This document shows positions 16,493 through 23,744 of a stretch of DNA of 35,511 nt, one piece after another. A program made the translations under genes and the position numbers. This DNA is from Opitutia bacterium (GTDB lineage Bacteria > Verrucomicrobiota > Verrucomicrobiia > Opitutales > UBA953), in assembly GCA_947456525.1 (NCBI GenBank), contig CANGRI010000007.1, positions 1 to 35,511 of the forward strand, read 5' to 3'. Every line of letters begins with the position of its first letter. Within the stretch, counting starts at the first letter, position 1. The notes under the pieces were generated by a model. That model was given only the letters and a program-made list of their open reading frames with translations, was not told the origin of the DNA and did no database searches.

Positions 16493-16584
16493 GACGAAAG
16501 AGAGCCGAGGCTAAACCTCGGCATACGTGACGCCAGCCGATTCCGACCGGCGACGGTGACGAAACCGTGACAGCCAGGGAACCC
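16493..16584 (-). promoter_or_regulatory. Hairpin-rich spacer between purA and mgtA
   Basis: Read on the minus strand, this 92-base spacer has three consecutive hairpins: a five-pair stem (16553-16568), a nine-pair stem with two wobbles and a GAAT loop (16531-16552), and a perfect seven-pair stem (16504-16522). The last is followed by a pyrimidine-rich stretch ending at the mgtA ATG. It may be the purA terminator, an mgtA leader, or both. It does not match the longer M-box riboswitch. Confidence 0.4.
16504..16522 (-). terminator. Perfect hairpin after purA, just before mgtA
   Basis: GCCGAGG and CCTCGGC with a five-base loop, followed on the minus strand by TCTCTTTC. The T-tract is interrupted. 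It sits only 11 bases before the mgtA start, so it could end purA transcripts or attenuate mgtA. Confidence 0.45.
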
Positions 16585-18132
16585 TCAGGCCTGCTTGATC
16601 AGTTCGGACGTGGCAGGCACGTCGGAGATGATCTGGTCAGGGTCCGGGCCTACGCCGATGTAGCGCAGGTTCGGCAGGTAAGGAAGAGAGCCGCCACGCG
16701 AGGCTAGGCGGACGATCTCGGCCATCGTGAAGGCCACGTATCGTCGGGCCTCGGCGGGAAGCTGGGCGTAGGAGCGCACCTTCGTGATGTCCGCCGTCCA
16801 TCCGGGCAGGGTGGCGTAGATGGGCTGCAGGGTGCGGCGGACGGCGTCGTTGCGGGGGACGCCCGAGACGACCTTGCCGGCGGCGTCGCGATAGCCTGTG
16901 CAGACGAGCAGGTCGCCGCCCTTCCATTCGCCATGGGGCGAGAGGGCGTCGAGTTTGTTGAGGACGATGTCATCGTAGCCTCCGTAGCGGAGGGCGTCGG
17001 CTTTCTCGACCAGGTCGGACCAGCCGACCATGCGCTGGCGGCCGGTGCTCGTGCCGAACTCGAGTTTCGCGAGGGCGCGCTGGAGCGGGTGCTCCTCGGG
17101 CATTTTCGTCAGGAAGACGTGCGTGCCGACCTTGGTATCGTAGGCCTTGCAGCAGCCGACCGTGTGGATGGCCTGGACCGGGATGCCGGCCGACTGGAAG
17201 AATTCCGGGGTGTAAGTGTGGGAGGCCGTGACGTTCGGGGCGAAGCCCGCGCGCTTATCGAGCCAGTAGGCCTGCCCGAATTCGCCGATGATGCGGCGGT
17301 CGGCGGCAAGGTCGCCGAGGATGCGCTCGCGGACGTCGCCGATGGCGTGGGCGAGGGCGGCACCGGCTTTCCAGTAGCATTCGAGCACGGCCGCGTGGTC
17401 GAAGGTGAAGGGCGTCTTGCCGGCGAAACGCGTGAAGTCGAACTCCGCCGCCGTGAAGACGCCGGACTCGATGGCGCCTTTGTTGGCGCGTAGCTCGGCT
17501 TCGGTGAGTTTGGCGAAGAGGCCGGCCCATTTCTCGGGCGAGAGCTTGCAGACGTCGCGCACGATCGAGGCGGCGCGATCGAGGCGGGCCGAGAGGCGCG
17601 TGGCGTAGTCGGACTTCGCGCCCAGGAATTCCGAGTAATGGATCTGGAACTGGCCGACTTCGTCGGCGTAGGCCGGCGTGATGCCGCGGCCGGTGGAGCC
17701 GCGGGCCTCGTGGCCGAGGACGTTGATGCGGTAGTCTTCCCAGGCCAGGTCAAGGATGCGGTGCGCGACGTCGCTGATCATGCAGCGTTCGTCGATGAGC
17801 AGACGGGAGAGGACGGGGATCCCGATCTTCTCGAGCGGGAGGGCTTCCCAAAGGGCCTTGCGCGGATCGGCCACGACGCCGGAGCCGAGGGCGAGGCACG
17901 CCACGTCGTGTTCGGCGACGCCGCCCGGAAGGAGGTTGAGCTTCAGGCCGGCGACCGTGTGGCCGGAGTTGGCGCCGCCGTTGACCTTGAGCACCGTGCC
18001 GACCACGTCGCGGCGGCCGGTGAGCGTCTGGAGTTCGCGGACGATCTCTGGGATGAGGCGGCCTTTGCCTTCGTCGCCCATGCTGATGCCGACGTCGGCG
18101 ATGAGGTTGCTCTTAAAAGGAGTGAGTGCCAT
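16585..18132 (-). CDS. purA: Adenylosuccinate synthetase, long divergent form
   Basis: 515 residues versus about 430 in typical PurA. It catalyses GTP-dependent ligation of IMP and aspartate to adenylosuccinate in AMP synthesis. Visible motifs: GDEGKGR with catalytic Asp20, NSGHTV with catalytic His58, [11 protein letters not shown] for the IMP loop, [10 protein letters not shown] in place of EGAQ-type, [12 protein letters not shown], the aspartate/GTP loop [10 protein letters not shown], and LNKLDAL for guanine recognition. The extra length lies mainly between about residues 190 and 270. Several loops depart from the consensus (NSGH for [12 protein letters not shown] for GRPRRCGW), but catalytic residues are kept. 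The ATG at 18132 begins directly before the P-loop region. It is upstream of mgtA on the same strand. Confidence 0.92.
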   Translation of the reverse strand: MALTPFKSNLIADVGISMGDEGKGRLIPEIVRELQTLTGRRDVVGTVLKVNGGANSGHTVAGLKLNLLPGGVAEHDVACLALGSGVVADPRKALWEALPLEKIGIPVLSRLLIDERCMISDVAHRILDLAWEDYRINVLGHEARGSTGRGITPAYADEVGQFQIHYSEFLGAKSDYATRLSARLDRAASIVRDVCKLSPEKWAGLFAKLTEAELRANKGAIESGVFTAAEFDFTRFAGKTPFTFDHAAVLECYWKAGAALAHAIGDVRERILGDLAADRRIIGEFGQAYWLDKRAGFAPNVTASHTYTPEFFQSAGIPVQAIHTVGCCKAYDTKVGTHVFLTKMPEEHPLQRALAKLEFGTSTGRQRMVGWSDLVEKADALRYGGYDDIVLNKLDALSPHGEWKGGDLLVCTGYRDAAGKVVSGVPRNDAVRRTLQPIYATLPGWTADITKVRSYAQLPAEARRYVAFTMAEIVRLASRGGSLPYLPNLRYIGVGPDPDQIISDVPATSELIKQA

Positions 18133-18195
18133 GGGCAGGAAAGGGGAGGCGGGCGGGCCGGGCCGTCCGCAAGCGTAAGAAGGCGGTGGTGAGGC

Positions 18196-19599
18196 TCAGG
18201 CCGAAGCGCCCTTCTGGCGTTCGTAGAAGTCGTTGATCTTCTTGGCGACGTCGCGGTAGCCGGAGTCGGCCATGTAGATGATCTTGTATTCGTCGACGGC
18301 TTCCTTGTCCTTGCCCATCTTCTCGAACGTGTCGCCGAGGGAGTAGATGATCTCCTTCTTCAGGTCGTTCATCATCTGCACCTCGCTCTTGGCGGCCGTG
18401 AGCTGCTCGACGGCGAGGTCGTACTTGCCGCCCAGGGTGAAGGCTCGGCCGATCGCAAGGAGCGCCGGCTGGCGGAACTTCGGGTTGCGCTGGGCGTACT
18501 GGAGCTGCTGGACGGCCTCCTCGAGGCGGTTGGCGGTGAGGAGGAGGCTGCCGAGCTCGAAGCGGTAGGAGAAGTCGTTCGGGTAGCGTTCGACGAGCGA
18601 GATGGAGGTCTTGAGGCGGAAGTCGGCAAGTTCGGTCTCGTTCTTCGTGAGGGCATCCTTGTTGGCTGCGTCGGCGGGGCTGGCGGCGATGGCTTCGCGG
18701 AGCTGCTTGGAGATGCGCTCGTAGCGGCGGATGACCAGGTCGCTTTCCTGGCGCTCAAGGGACGTGTCGGCCTTGCCGAGGGTCGTGAGGCGTCCTCGCT
18801 GCAGCCAGGCGATGGCGCTGTCGAGGTCTTCGGCGATCAGGAACATGCGCACGATCTCGCGGTAGAGGTCGAGGTTGTCGGGAGCGGCCTGGATCTTCTG
18901 GGCGATTTCGGCGGCCTGCGTGAGCGCGGTGGCCGAGTCGGTGACGGTGCGGGCGGACTGGTCGAGGCGCAGGGCTTCGTCCTTGTCCTTGAGCTTGGAC
19001 TGGAAGTCGCCTTTGTCCTCCCAGTTGCCCTTCTTCATGGTCTTGTTGACCGAGGCCTTGCGGACGGCTTCCTGGAGGTCGCCGTTGCCGGGGAAGAGCT
19101 TCAGGCCCTTGTCGGCGGCGACGAGCGCGTTGTCGTTCTCGCCGGCGGCGATCCAGACGTTGGCGAGGTCGACGAAATGCTGGACCTGCGTGGGCTCATT
19201 GACGGAGAGTTCTTCGTAGGCGAAGGCGGCCAGGTCGTGGAAGCCGAGCTTGATGCCGGCGAGGGCGATGGTCTTGTTGGCGTTCGCGTCGGTCGGCTTC
19301 TTAGCGAGTGTTTCTTCGGCGGCGGCAATGGCGGCGATCGGGTCGGCTTCGACGGCTTTGGCGATCTTGCCCGAAGTGAGGGCGCCGGCGATGCCGTCAA
19401 AGAGTCCCTTCTTGGTGCCGAGCAGGGCTTTCTGGGCCTTGCGGAGCGTGCGGCGCACTTCGATGCAGCCGGGGTTGCGGACCAAGATGCCCGTCAGCAC
19501 TTCGATGGCGTACTGGGGGTTGGTCTTCAGTTGCTGGTCCGCGGCGGTGATCTGCTTCTGGAGTCGGGGATCGAGCTCGGTAAGGGCGACTTTTTTCAT
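18196..19599 (-). CDS. TPR-repeat protein, cytoplasmic
   Basis: 467 residues of helical, tetratricopeptide-like repeats. Recognisable units include NPQYAIEVLTGILVRNPG (residues about 32-49), DNALVAADKGLKLFPGNG (mid-protein), RLEEAVQQLQYAQRNPKFR, KYDLAVEQLTAAKSE and KDKEAVDEYKIIYMADSG near the C-terminus. A charged insert (KGNWEDKGDFQSKLKDKDEALR) sits in the middle. There is no signal peptide or membrane span, so it probably acts as a cytoplasmic scaffold; partners are unknown. It lies alone on the minus strand between purA and the SET gene (51-base gap upstream, 63-base gap to purA downstream). A short AT-rich stretch precedes the ATG. The function cannot be refined. Confidence 0.78.
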   Translation of the reverse strand: MKKVALTELDPRLQKQITAADQQLKTNPQYAIEVLTGILVRNPGCIEVRRTLRKAQKALLGTKKGLFDGIAGALTSGKIAKAVEADPIAAIAAAEETLAKKPTDANANKTIALAGIKLGFHDLAAFAYEELSVNEPTQVQHFVDLANVWIAAGENDNALVAADKGLKLFPGNGDLQEAVRKASVNKTMKKGNWEDKGDFQSKLKDKDEALRLDQSARTVTDSATALTQAAEIAQKIQAAPDNLDLYREIVRMFLIAEDLDSAIAWLQRGRLTTLGKADTSLERQESDLVIRRYERISKQLREAIAASPADAANKDALTKNETELADFRLKTSISLVERYPNDFSYRFELGSLLLTANRLEEAVQQLQYAQRNPKFRQPALLAIGRAFTLGGKYDLAVEQLTAAKSEVQMMNDLKKEIIYSLGDTFEKMGKDKEAVDEYKIIYMADSGYRDVAKKINDFYERQKGASA

Positions 19600-19650
19600 G
19601 AGTAAATGGGGTGTTTGACCTGCGAAAACTGACCTTCGGGAGGGGGATGG

Positions 19651-20112
19651 TCAATCCCTTGGACGTGAAAAACGCAGGTGTCGGCGCAAGGCCGGGCGCA
19701 GGGGGGTCGCGATGATCCGACGGACGCAGTCCGGGGCCCCGCAGGCGCAGGGGTGGAGGAGGCTATCGGCCAGCGAAAAGCCGTAGTCGAAGGTGATTTC
19801 CTCCCCGCTGCGAATCGTCCGCAGGGCCATGAGCCAGGCGGCGGATTCGGACTCATGCCAGACCAGTTCGGCGTTCGGGTGGCAGGCGTGATTGGCATGG
19901 CGTGCGGGGTTGTCCGCCGAAGAGCCGTCCAGCCAGAGGCCGGGGGCTACCTCGAGCGCGTAGATTCTTCCGTCCGTCGACGGCGCCGGCGTCCGGGTGG
20001 ACGTGGCTCCTGAGTAAGGGGCGATGCGTTCGCCGGCCATGAAGTCCTGCGTGGCGAAAAGTCCGAGACCGGCGATGGGCGACGGACGTGAGGCGACGCC
20101 CGGCGTGCTCAT
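19651..20112 (-). CDS. SET-domain protein (putative protein lysine methyltransferase)
   Basis: 153 residues; the ATG at 20112 overlaps the gpsA stop as ATGA, so it is translationally coupled. It is a compact SET domain: GLGLFATQDFMAGERI at the N-terminus, the pseudoknot motif NHACHPN (residues 74-80) and EITFDYG with the catalytic Tyr110. A post-SET CACGAPDC cluster (Cys122, Cys124, Cys129) could bind zinc with a cysteine of the SET core. All hallmark residues are present, so S-adenosylmethionine-dependent lysine methylation is likely. Target is unknown; neighbouring genes give no clue. Bacterial SET proteins are sporadic and often thought to be acquired from eukaryotes, but base composition here matches the neighbours. 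Confidence 0.87.
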   Translation of the reverse strand: MSTPGVASRPSPIAGLGLFATQDFMAGERIAPYSGATSTRTPAPSTDGRIYALEVAPGLWLDGSSADNPARHANHACHPNAELVWHESESAAWLMALRTIRSGEEITFDYGFSLADSLLHPCACGAPDCVRRIIATPLRPALRRHLRFSRPRD

Positions 20113-21110
20113 GCCTCCGAGCGGAGGTCGCGGGTCATCAGCGCCACGACGCCTGCGCGCGGATCCAGACCCTTGTAGAGGATCGCATGCAGGCAGAAGA
20201 GGATCGGCGCCTCGAGGCCACGGCTGGTCGCCAGTTTCGAGAGCGCTTCCGCCGCTCGGTGGCCTTCGACGGCTTCCTTGCGGTTCGACAGCGCGGCGAG
20301 GGTGCCCTTGGGGTCTTGCGCGAGTTGTTCGCCCAGCGCGCGGTTGCGGCTCCACGAACCATGCGCGGTGGCCATCAGGTCGCCGACGCCGCCGAGTCCC
20401 AGGAAGGTCTCCGGGCGGGCGCCGAGCGCTTCGCCGAGCCGGGCCATTTCCTGCAACGAGCGCGTGAGCATCGCCGCCTTGGCGTTGGAGCCGAGGCCGA
20501 GCCCGTCGCAAAGGCCGGCGCCGAGGGCGTAGACGTTCTTGAGCGTGCCGCCGATCTCGACGCCGATGAGGTCGGACGAAGTGTAGGCGCGGAGGGTCGG
20601 ACCGCTGACGGCCGACTGGACTTCCTTCAGCAGGGCGATGTCGGCGACCGAAGCGAGGACGAGCGCCGTGGGCAGTCCGCGGGCGACTTCGTCGGCGTTG
20701 CTCGGTCCGCTCAGCGTGCCGACCGGGATCGGGCCGAAGGCTTCGGCCATGAGCTCGGATGGGCGGCGCAGCGTCGTGAGATCGAGGCCCTTGCAGAGCG
20801 AGATCGCCATCTTCGCGCCGGAGCCGCGGACGGCGGGGCCGATGGCTTGCAGCAGCTCAGGCAGGCCTTTGGACGGGCAGGCGAGGAAGACGAGGTCCGC
20901 GTCCATCAGGGCCGGCAGCGGTTCGAGTCCGATCTGGATCGAGTCGTCGAGGCGATGGCCCGGGAGGTAGTCCTTGTTCTCGCGCGTGGTGGCGAGGGCG
21001 AGGGCCTGTTCGGCGCGACGCGGCACGAGCGTGACCGTCTGGCCTTGGCGAGCCAGGTGGATGGCCATGGCCGTACCCCAGCCGCCGGCTCCGAAGATGA
21101 CGCAGTTCAT
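20109..21110 (-). CDS. gpsA: NAD(P)-dependent glycerol-3-phosphate dehydrogenase
   Basis: 333 residues, the usual GpsA length. It reduces dihydroxyacetone phosphate to sn-glycerol-3-phosphate for phospholipid synthesis in the cytoplasm. Motifs: Rossmann loop VIFGAGGWGTAMA, FLACPSKGLPELL, SLCKGL, the GPSNADEVA loop containing the family's conserved G-P-[ST] element, the catalytic lysine region EIGGTLKNVYALGAGLCDGLGLG, and TFLGLGGVGDLMAT. The start overlaps the panB stop (ATGA) and the stop overlaps the SET start (ATGA), so panB-gpsA-SET is a tightly coupled operon. No anomaly was seen. Confidence 0.95.
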   Translation of the reverse strand: MNCVIFGAGGWGTAMAIHLARQGQTVTLVPRRAEQALALATTRENKDYLPGHRLDDSIQIGLEPLPALMDADLVFLACPSKGLPELLQAIGPAVRGSGAKMAISLCKGLDLTTLRRPSELMAEAFGPIPVGTLSGPSNADEVARGLPTALVLASVADIALLKEVQSAVSGPTLRAYTSSDLIGVEIGGTLKNVYALGAGLCDGLGLGSNAKAAMLTRSLQEMARLGEALGARPETFLGLGGVGDLMATAHGSWSRNRALGEQLAQDPKGTLAALSNRKEAVEGHRAAEALSKLATSRGLEAPILFCLHAILYKGLDPRAGVVALMTRDLRSEA

Positions 21111-21874
21111 TTGGATTTCTTGGTGCGCACCTTGGCGGCCCAGCGGCGGACGGCCGCGACCGCGTCACGGTGCAGGTTGGCTTCCGGGCGCGCGAAGGGC
21201 GGCGGTTCGGGCGTGAGCCCGAGCAGGTCGTGGATGACAAGGATCTGTCCGTCGCAGCCGCGGCCGGACCCGATGCCGATCGTCGGGATGGCGACCGCTT
21301 CGGTGATCTTCGGCATGAAGGATTCGTCGACGCATTCGACGACCATCGCGAAGGCGCCGGCGGCGGCGACCGACTGGGCGTCGATCAGGATCTTCTTCTG
21401 GTCTTCGGGCGTCAGTCCGCGGCGTCGGTACCCGGCGGAGTGGACGCGCTGGGGGAGCATGCCTACATGGCCCATGACCGGGATGCCGGCGTCGACCAGG
21501 CGCGCGATGGCGGGGGCGAGCGAGGCTCCGCCTTCGATCTTCACGGCTTTGACGCCGCCTTCTTGCAGGAACCGTCGGCAGTAGCCGAGGAGCTTCGGGA
21601 AACTGTCGTGGGCCAGGCCGAAAGGAAGGTCGCCGACCACGAGGGCTTCGGTCTTCGCCCGGACCACCGCGGCGGAGTGATGGATCATCATGTCCAGGGT
21701 CACCCCGACGGTGTCAGGCAGGCCTAGGACGGTGTTCCCGAGGGAGTCGCCTACGAGGATGAGGTCGGCGCCGCCGGCGTCCGCGATGCGGGCCGTGCTC
21801 ACATCGTAGGCCGTGAGGCAGACGATGGGCCGGACGCCCTTGAGGGCGCGGAGGGACCGGGTGGTGGACTTCAC
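21107..21874 (-). CDS. panB: 3-methyl-2-oxobutanoate hydroxymethyltransferase
   Basis: 255 residues, normal for PanB. It makes ketopantoate from 2-oxoisovalerate and methylene-tetrahydrofolate in coenzyme A biosynthesis. Motifs: LTAYDVSTARIAD, the metal site LILVGDSLGNTVLG, VVGDLPFG, VKIEGG with a catalytic/metal-site glutamate region, GHVGMLPQ, and IGIGSGRGCDGQILVIHDLLGL. The start is a GTG at 21874; an ATG five bases upstream is out of frame. A TTTACA box 17 bases before a weak TAAGCC lies seven bases before the GTG, hinting at a leaderless transcript. It heads the panB-gpsA-SET operon. Confidence 0.95.
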   Translation of the reverse strand: MKSTTRSLRALKGVRPIVCLTAYDVSTARIADAGGADLILVGDSLGNTVLGLPDTVGVTLDMMIHHSAAVVRAKTEALVVGDLPFGLAHDSFPKLLGYCRRFLQEGGVKAVKIEGGASLAPAIARLVDAGIPVMGHVGMLPQRVHSAGYRRRGLTPEDQKKILIDAQSVAAAGAFAMVVECVDESFMPKITEAVAIPTIGIGSGRGCDGQILVIHDLLGLTPEPPPFARPEANLHRDAVAAVRRWAAKVRTKKSK

Positions 21875-21938
21875 GTCATTGGGCTTACCGAGAGACCCTC
21901 CGCTTGTAAAGCGTGGGTAAAGGGTGTAGGCAGGAGGT

Positions 21939-22202
21939 GTGTTGCGCCGTATCGCCAGCCTGTTCCGTAAGCCCGATTACCGGGTCAATTCGTACGCGCA
22001 TCCCGATCTTTCGGCGCACACCAAACTGGCTTGGCATGCCCGCCTCAGGTTGCTCCTGAGCACGCGCCGAGGGCTGGATCATTCCGCCGACCAGCCCGGC
22101 GCCTGGGTGCGTTATCGCAAGTGGGTGCTGCTGCTCCTCGCGCTGCTCATCGCGTGGGTGCTCGCCGAGAGCGCGGTCGCCTGGAATTTCTACGAGGGCT
22201 GA
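21939..22202 (+). CDS. Small single-span membrane protein
   Basis: An 87-residue protein of unknown function. The N-terminal 65 residues are basic and probably cytoplasmic. One transmembrane helix (WVLLLLALLIAWVLAESAVAW, residues about 62-82) is followed by a very short outer tail. The start is GTG 21939 or TTG 21942. A strong AGGAGG at 21932-21937 sits only one base from the GTG and four from the TTG, favouring TTG if a leader exists. It is divergent from panB and convergent with lpxI. I do not recognise a family; coding is supported by the Shine-Dalgarno, the clear topology and the lack of any other gene here. Confidence 0.6.
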   Translation: MLRRIASLFRKPDYRVNSYAHPDLSAHTKLAWHARLRLLLSTRRGLDHSADQPGAWVRYRKWVLLLLALLIAWVLAESAVAWNFYEG

Positions 22203-22215
22203 GCCGATTCTCCGG

Positions 22216-23070
22216 TCAGGCCGGGCCGAAGCCGAAGAGGTCGATGCCGAGCTGCTTGGCGCGGGCGATGACCGCCGGCTTGTCGATCAGGATGACCGCG
22301 TCGGCTTCGAGGGCCGCCTTGGCGACGCCGCCTTCGGCCATGCTCTCGAGCGTCTTCACGCCGAAGCAAGGGACGTCGAACCGCCAGTCCTGGGCGTGCT
22401 TCGCGGTCTTGGTCAGCATCATCTCCTTGCCGCCGGTCTGGGCGCAGCGACGGAGCATGTTGTCGGTGCCTTCGAAGGCTTCGACGGCGATCACGGTGCC
22501 TTTGGCGGTCACGACGGACTGGCCGACGTCGAGGCGCGCCATCTCGCGGGCCATGCGTGTGCCGAATTCAAGCTGGTCGTCGCCGATGCCGCAGGCCCAG
22601 CCCGTCATGCATCCCGCCGTGGCGAGGTGGTCGTCGAGGAAGATGCGTGCGTCGAGCATGCGGACGCCGACCTTCTCGATCTCGACGGAGATCGCCCCGA
22701 AGATGGTCTCGGCGTTGCGTTCCTTGAGCGAAGCCATCAGGGCGATGAGCTTCAGGTCGGGCACCATGCCGGTGAACAGTTTCCGGGGCGTGACCTGTCC
22801 GGCCATGACCGCCCCGGCGGCGCCGAGTTCCTTCAGCGCATCGAGCATCTGGCCGAGTTTGCCGACGGGAATCGCGCGATGATCGCCAGCGGGGAAGGTC
22901 GCGATGAGCGCGGGGTCCGTCTCTTCCTCGAACGAGACGAGCTTCACCTTGGCGCCGCGGGCCCGGGCGCATTCGACGAGCAGGGCAGGGTAGCGGCCTT
23001 TGCCGGCGATGACCGCCACGGTCTGCGTGGGGTCGAAGCCGGGGGGGAGGAATCGCGAGGCTGACGCCAT
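22216..23070 (-). CDS. lpxI: UDP-2,3-diacylglucosamine pyrophosphatase, LpxI type
   Basis: 284 residues from ATG 23070; longer in-frame starts up to 23208 overlap the nadD promoter region and lack homology. The DUF1009/LpxI pattern is clear: VAVIAGKGRYPALLVECAR at the N-terminus, a central KLGQMLDALKELGAAGAVMAG, and a C-terminal domain with VGQSVVTAKGTVIAVEAFEGTDNML and LIDKPAVIARAKQLGIDLFG. LpxI hydrolyses UDP-2,3-diacylglucosamine to lipid X and UMP in lipid A synthesis at the cytoplasmic side of the inner membrane, replacing LpxH in many bacteria. This supports a Gram-negative lipopolysaccharide-bearing host. It is divergent from nadD, with promoters placed back to back. Confidence 0.92.
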   Translation of the reverse strand: MASASRFLPPGFDPTQTVAVIAGKGRYPALLVECARARGAKVKLVSFEEETDPALIATFPAGDHRAIPVGKLGQMLDALKELGAAGAVMAGQVTPRKLFTGMVPDLKLIALMASLKERNAETIFGAISVEIEKVGVRMLDARIFLDDHLATAGCMTGWACGIGDDQLEFGTRMAREMARLDVGQSVVTAKGTVIAVEAFEGTDNMLRRCAQTGGKEMMLTKTAKHAQDWRFDVPCFGVKTLESMAEGGVAKAALEADAVILIDKPAVIARAKQLGIDLFGFGPA

Positions 23071-23076
23071 GTGGGC

Positions 23077-23105
23077 AGTGTTTCGGCGGAAGGGCTCGGG
23101 CTCAA
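23077..23105 (-). promoter_or_regulatory. Candidate lpxI promoter, leaderless geometry (weak)
   Basis: On the minus strand TTGAGC (23105-23100), a 17-base spacer and AACACT (23082-23077), ending six bases before the lpxI ATG. Box matches are modest (four and three of six); support comes mainly from geometry shared with other genes here. Confidence 0.3.
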
Positions 23106-23117
23106 GCCTGCTTTGGG

Positions 23118-23146
23118 TTGCCACGGGCTGGTCGGCGGAGCGTAAT
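23118..23146 (+). promoter_or_regulatory. nadD promoter placed for a leaderless transcript
   Basis: TTGCCA at 23118-23123 (five of six), a 17-base spacer, and CGTAAT at 23141-23146 (four of six), ending five bases before the nadD ATG. There is no Shine-Dalgarno between. Confidence 0.5.
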
Positions 23147-23151
23147 GCGGC

Positions 23152-23742
23152 ATGCCTGCTGCCATCGGCATCCTGGGTGGGACCTTCGATCCTCCGCATG
23201 CGGGGCACGTGGCCGCGGCCGTGGCCGCGCAGCAGCAGCTCGGGTTGGACGAGGTGCGGATCATCCCCGCAGGACAGGCGCCCTTGCGGACGGGAGCCCC
23301 GGTCGCTTCTCCGGCCGACCGGGCGGAAATGTGCCGTCTGGCTTTTGCCGCCTATCCTTGGGCGACCGTCGATGAGCGAGAGATGCGTCGCGAAGGGACG
23401 AGTTGGTCCGTCGAGACCGCGCGAGAGTTGGCGAAGGAGTATCCGGAATCCAGGCGGGTCTGGATCCTCGGCGCCGACCAGTTGGCCAGGCTGGATCGAT
23501 GGAAGGATGTCGCGGAACTCTGCCGTCTCGTCGAATTCGCCGTGCTGTCACGTGATGGCATCCCGACCGAGCCCCCGGCCGCCATCGCGTCGTGCATTCG
23601 CCTCACCATCCTGCAGGGTCCGCCTGTCCGGGTCTCTTCGACCGACTTGCGCGAGGCGCTTCGCCGCGGGGATTCGGCCCGAAACGGCTTGCCCCTAGCG
23701 GTCGCCCGCCACATCGATGAGCGCTCCCTTTACCAAGCCTGA
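23152..23742 (+). CDS. nadD: Nicotinate-nucleotide adenylyltransferase
   Basis: 196 residues, typical for NadD. It adenylates nicotinate mononucleotide in NAD synthesis. The nucleotidyltransferase motif GGTFDPPHAGH (His16, His19) is at the N-terminus. The ATP-binding VSSTDLREAL corresponds to the family ISSTxIR. WILGADQLARLDRWKDVAEL is the substrate-side block. It is followed after two bases by rsfS, the classic nadD-rsfS pairing. The ATG at 23152 directly precedes the conserved strand and is consistent with the upstream promoter. Confidence 0.94.
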   Translation: MPAAIGILGGTFDPPHAGHVAAAVAAQQQLGLDEVRIIPAGQAPLRTGAPVASPADRAEMCRLAFAAYPWATVDEREMRREGTSWSVETARELAKEYPESRRVWILGADQLARLDRWKDVAELCRLVEFAVLSRDGIPTEPPAAIASCIRLTILQGPPVRVSSTDLREALRRGDSARNGLPLAVARHIDERSLYQA

Positions 23743-23744
23743 CC

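Noticed and set aside
15137-16570. Long plus-strand open frame opposite mgtA
   Set aside because: It mirrors mgtA codon structure, is full of Asp/Glu/His/Gly as expected of an antisense frame, and has no recognisable domain.
16493-16584. M-box magnesium riboswitch
   Set aside because: Spacer is shorter than the M-box and its conserved elements are not visible.
16585-18132. Phage-type PurZ (aminoadenine synthesis)
   Set aside because: PurZ lacks the catalytic Asp of the first motif; here GDEGKG is intact, and no phage genes are near.
20088-21584. A 498-codon plus-strand open frame spanning gpsA and panB
   Set aside because: gpsA and panB are unmistakable on the minus strand; the plus frame is a shadow.
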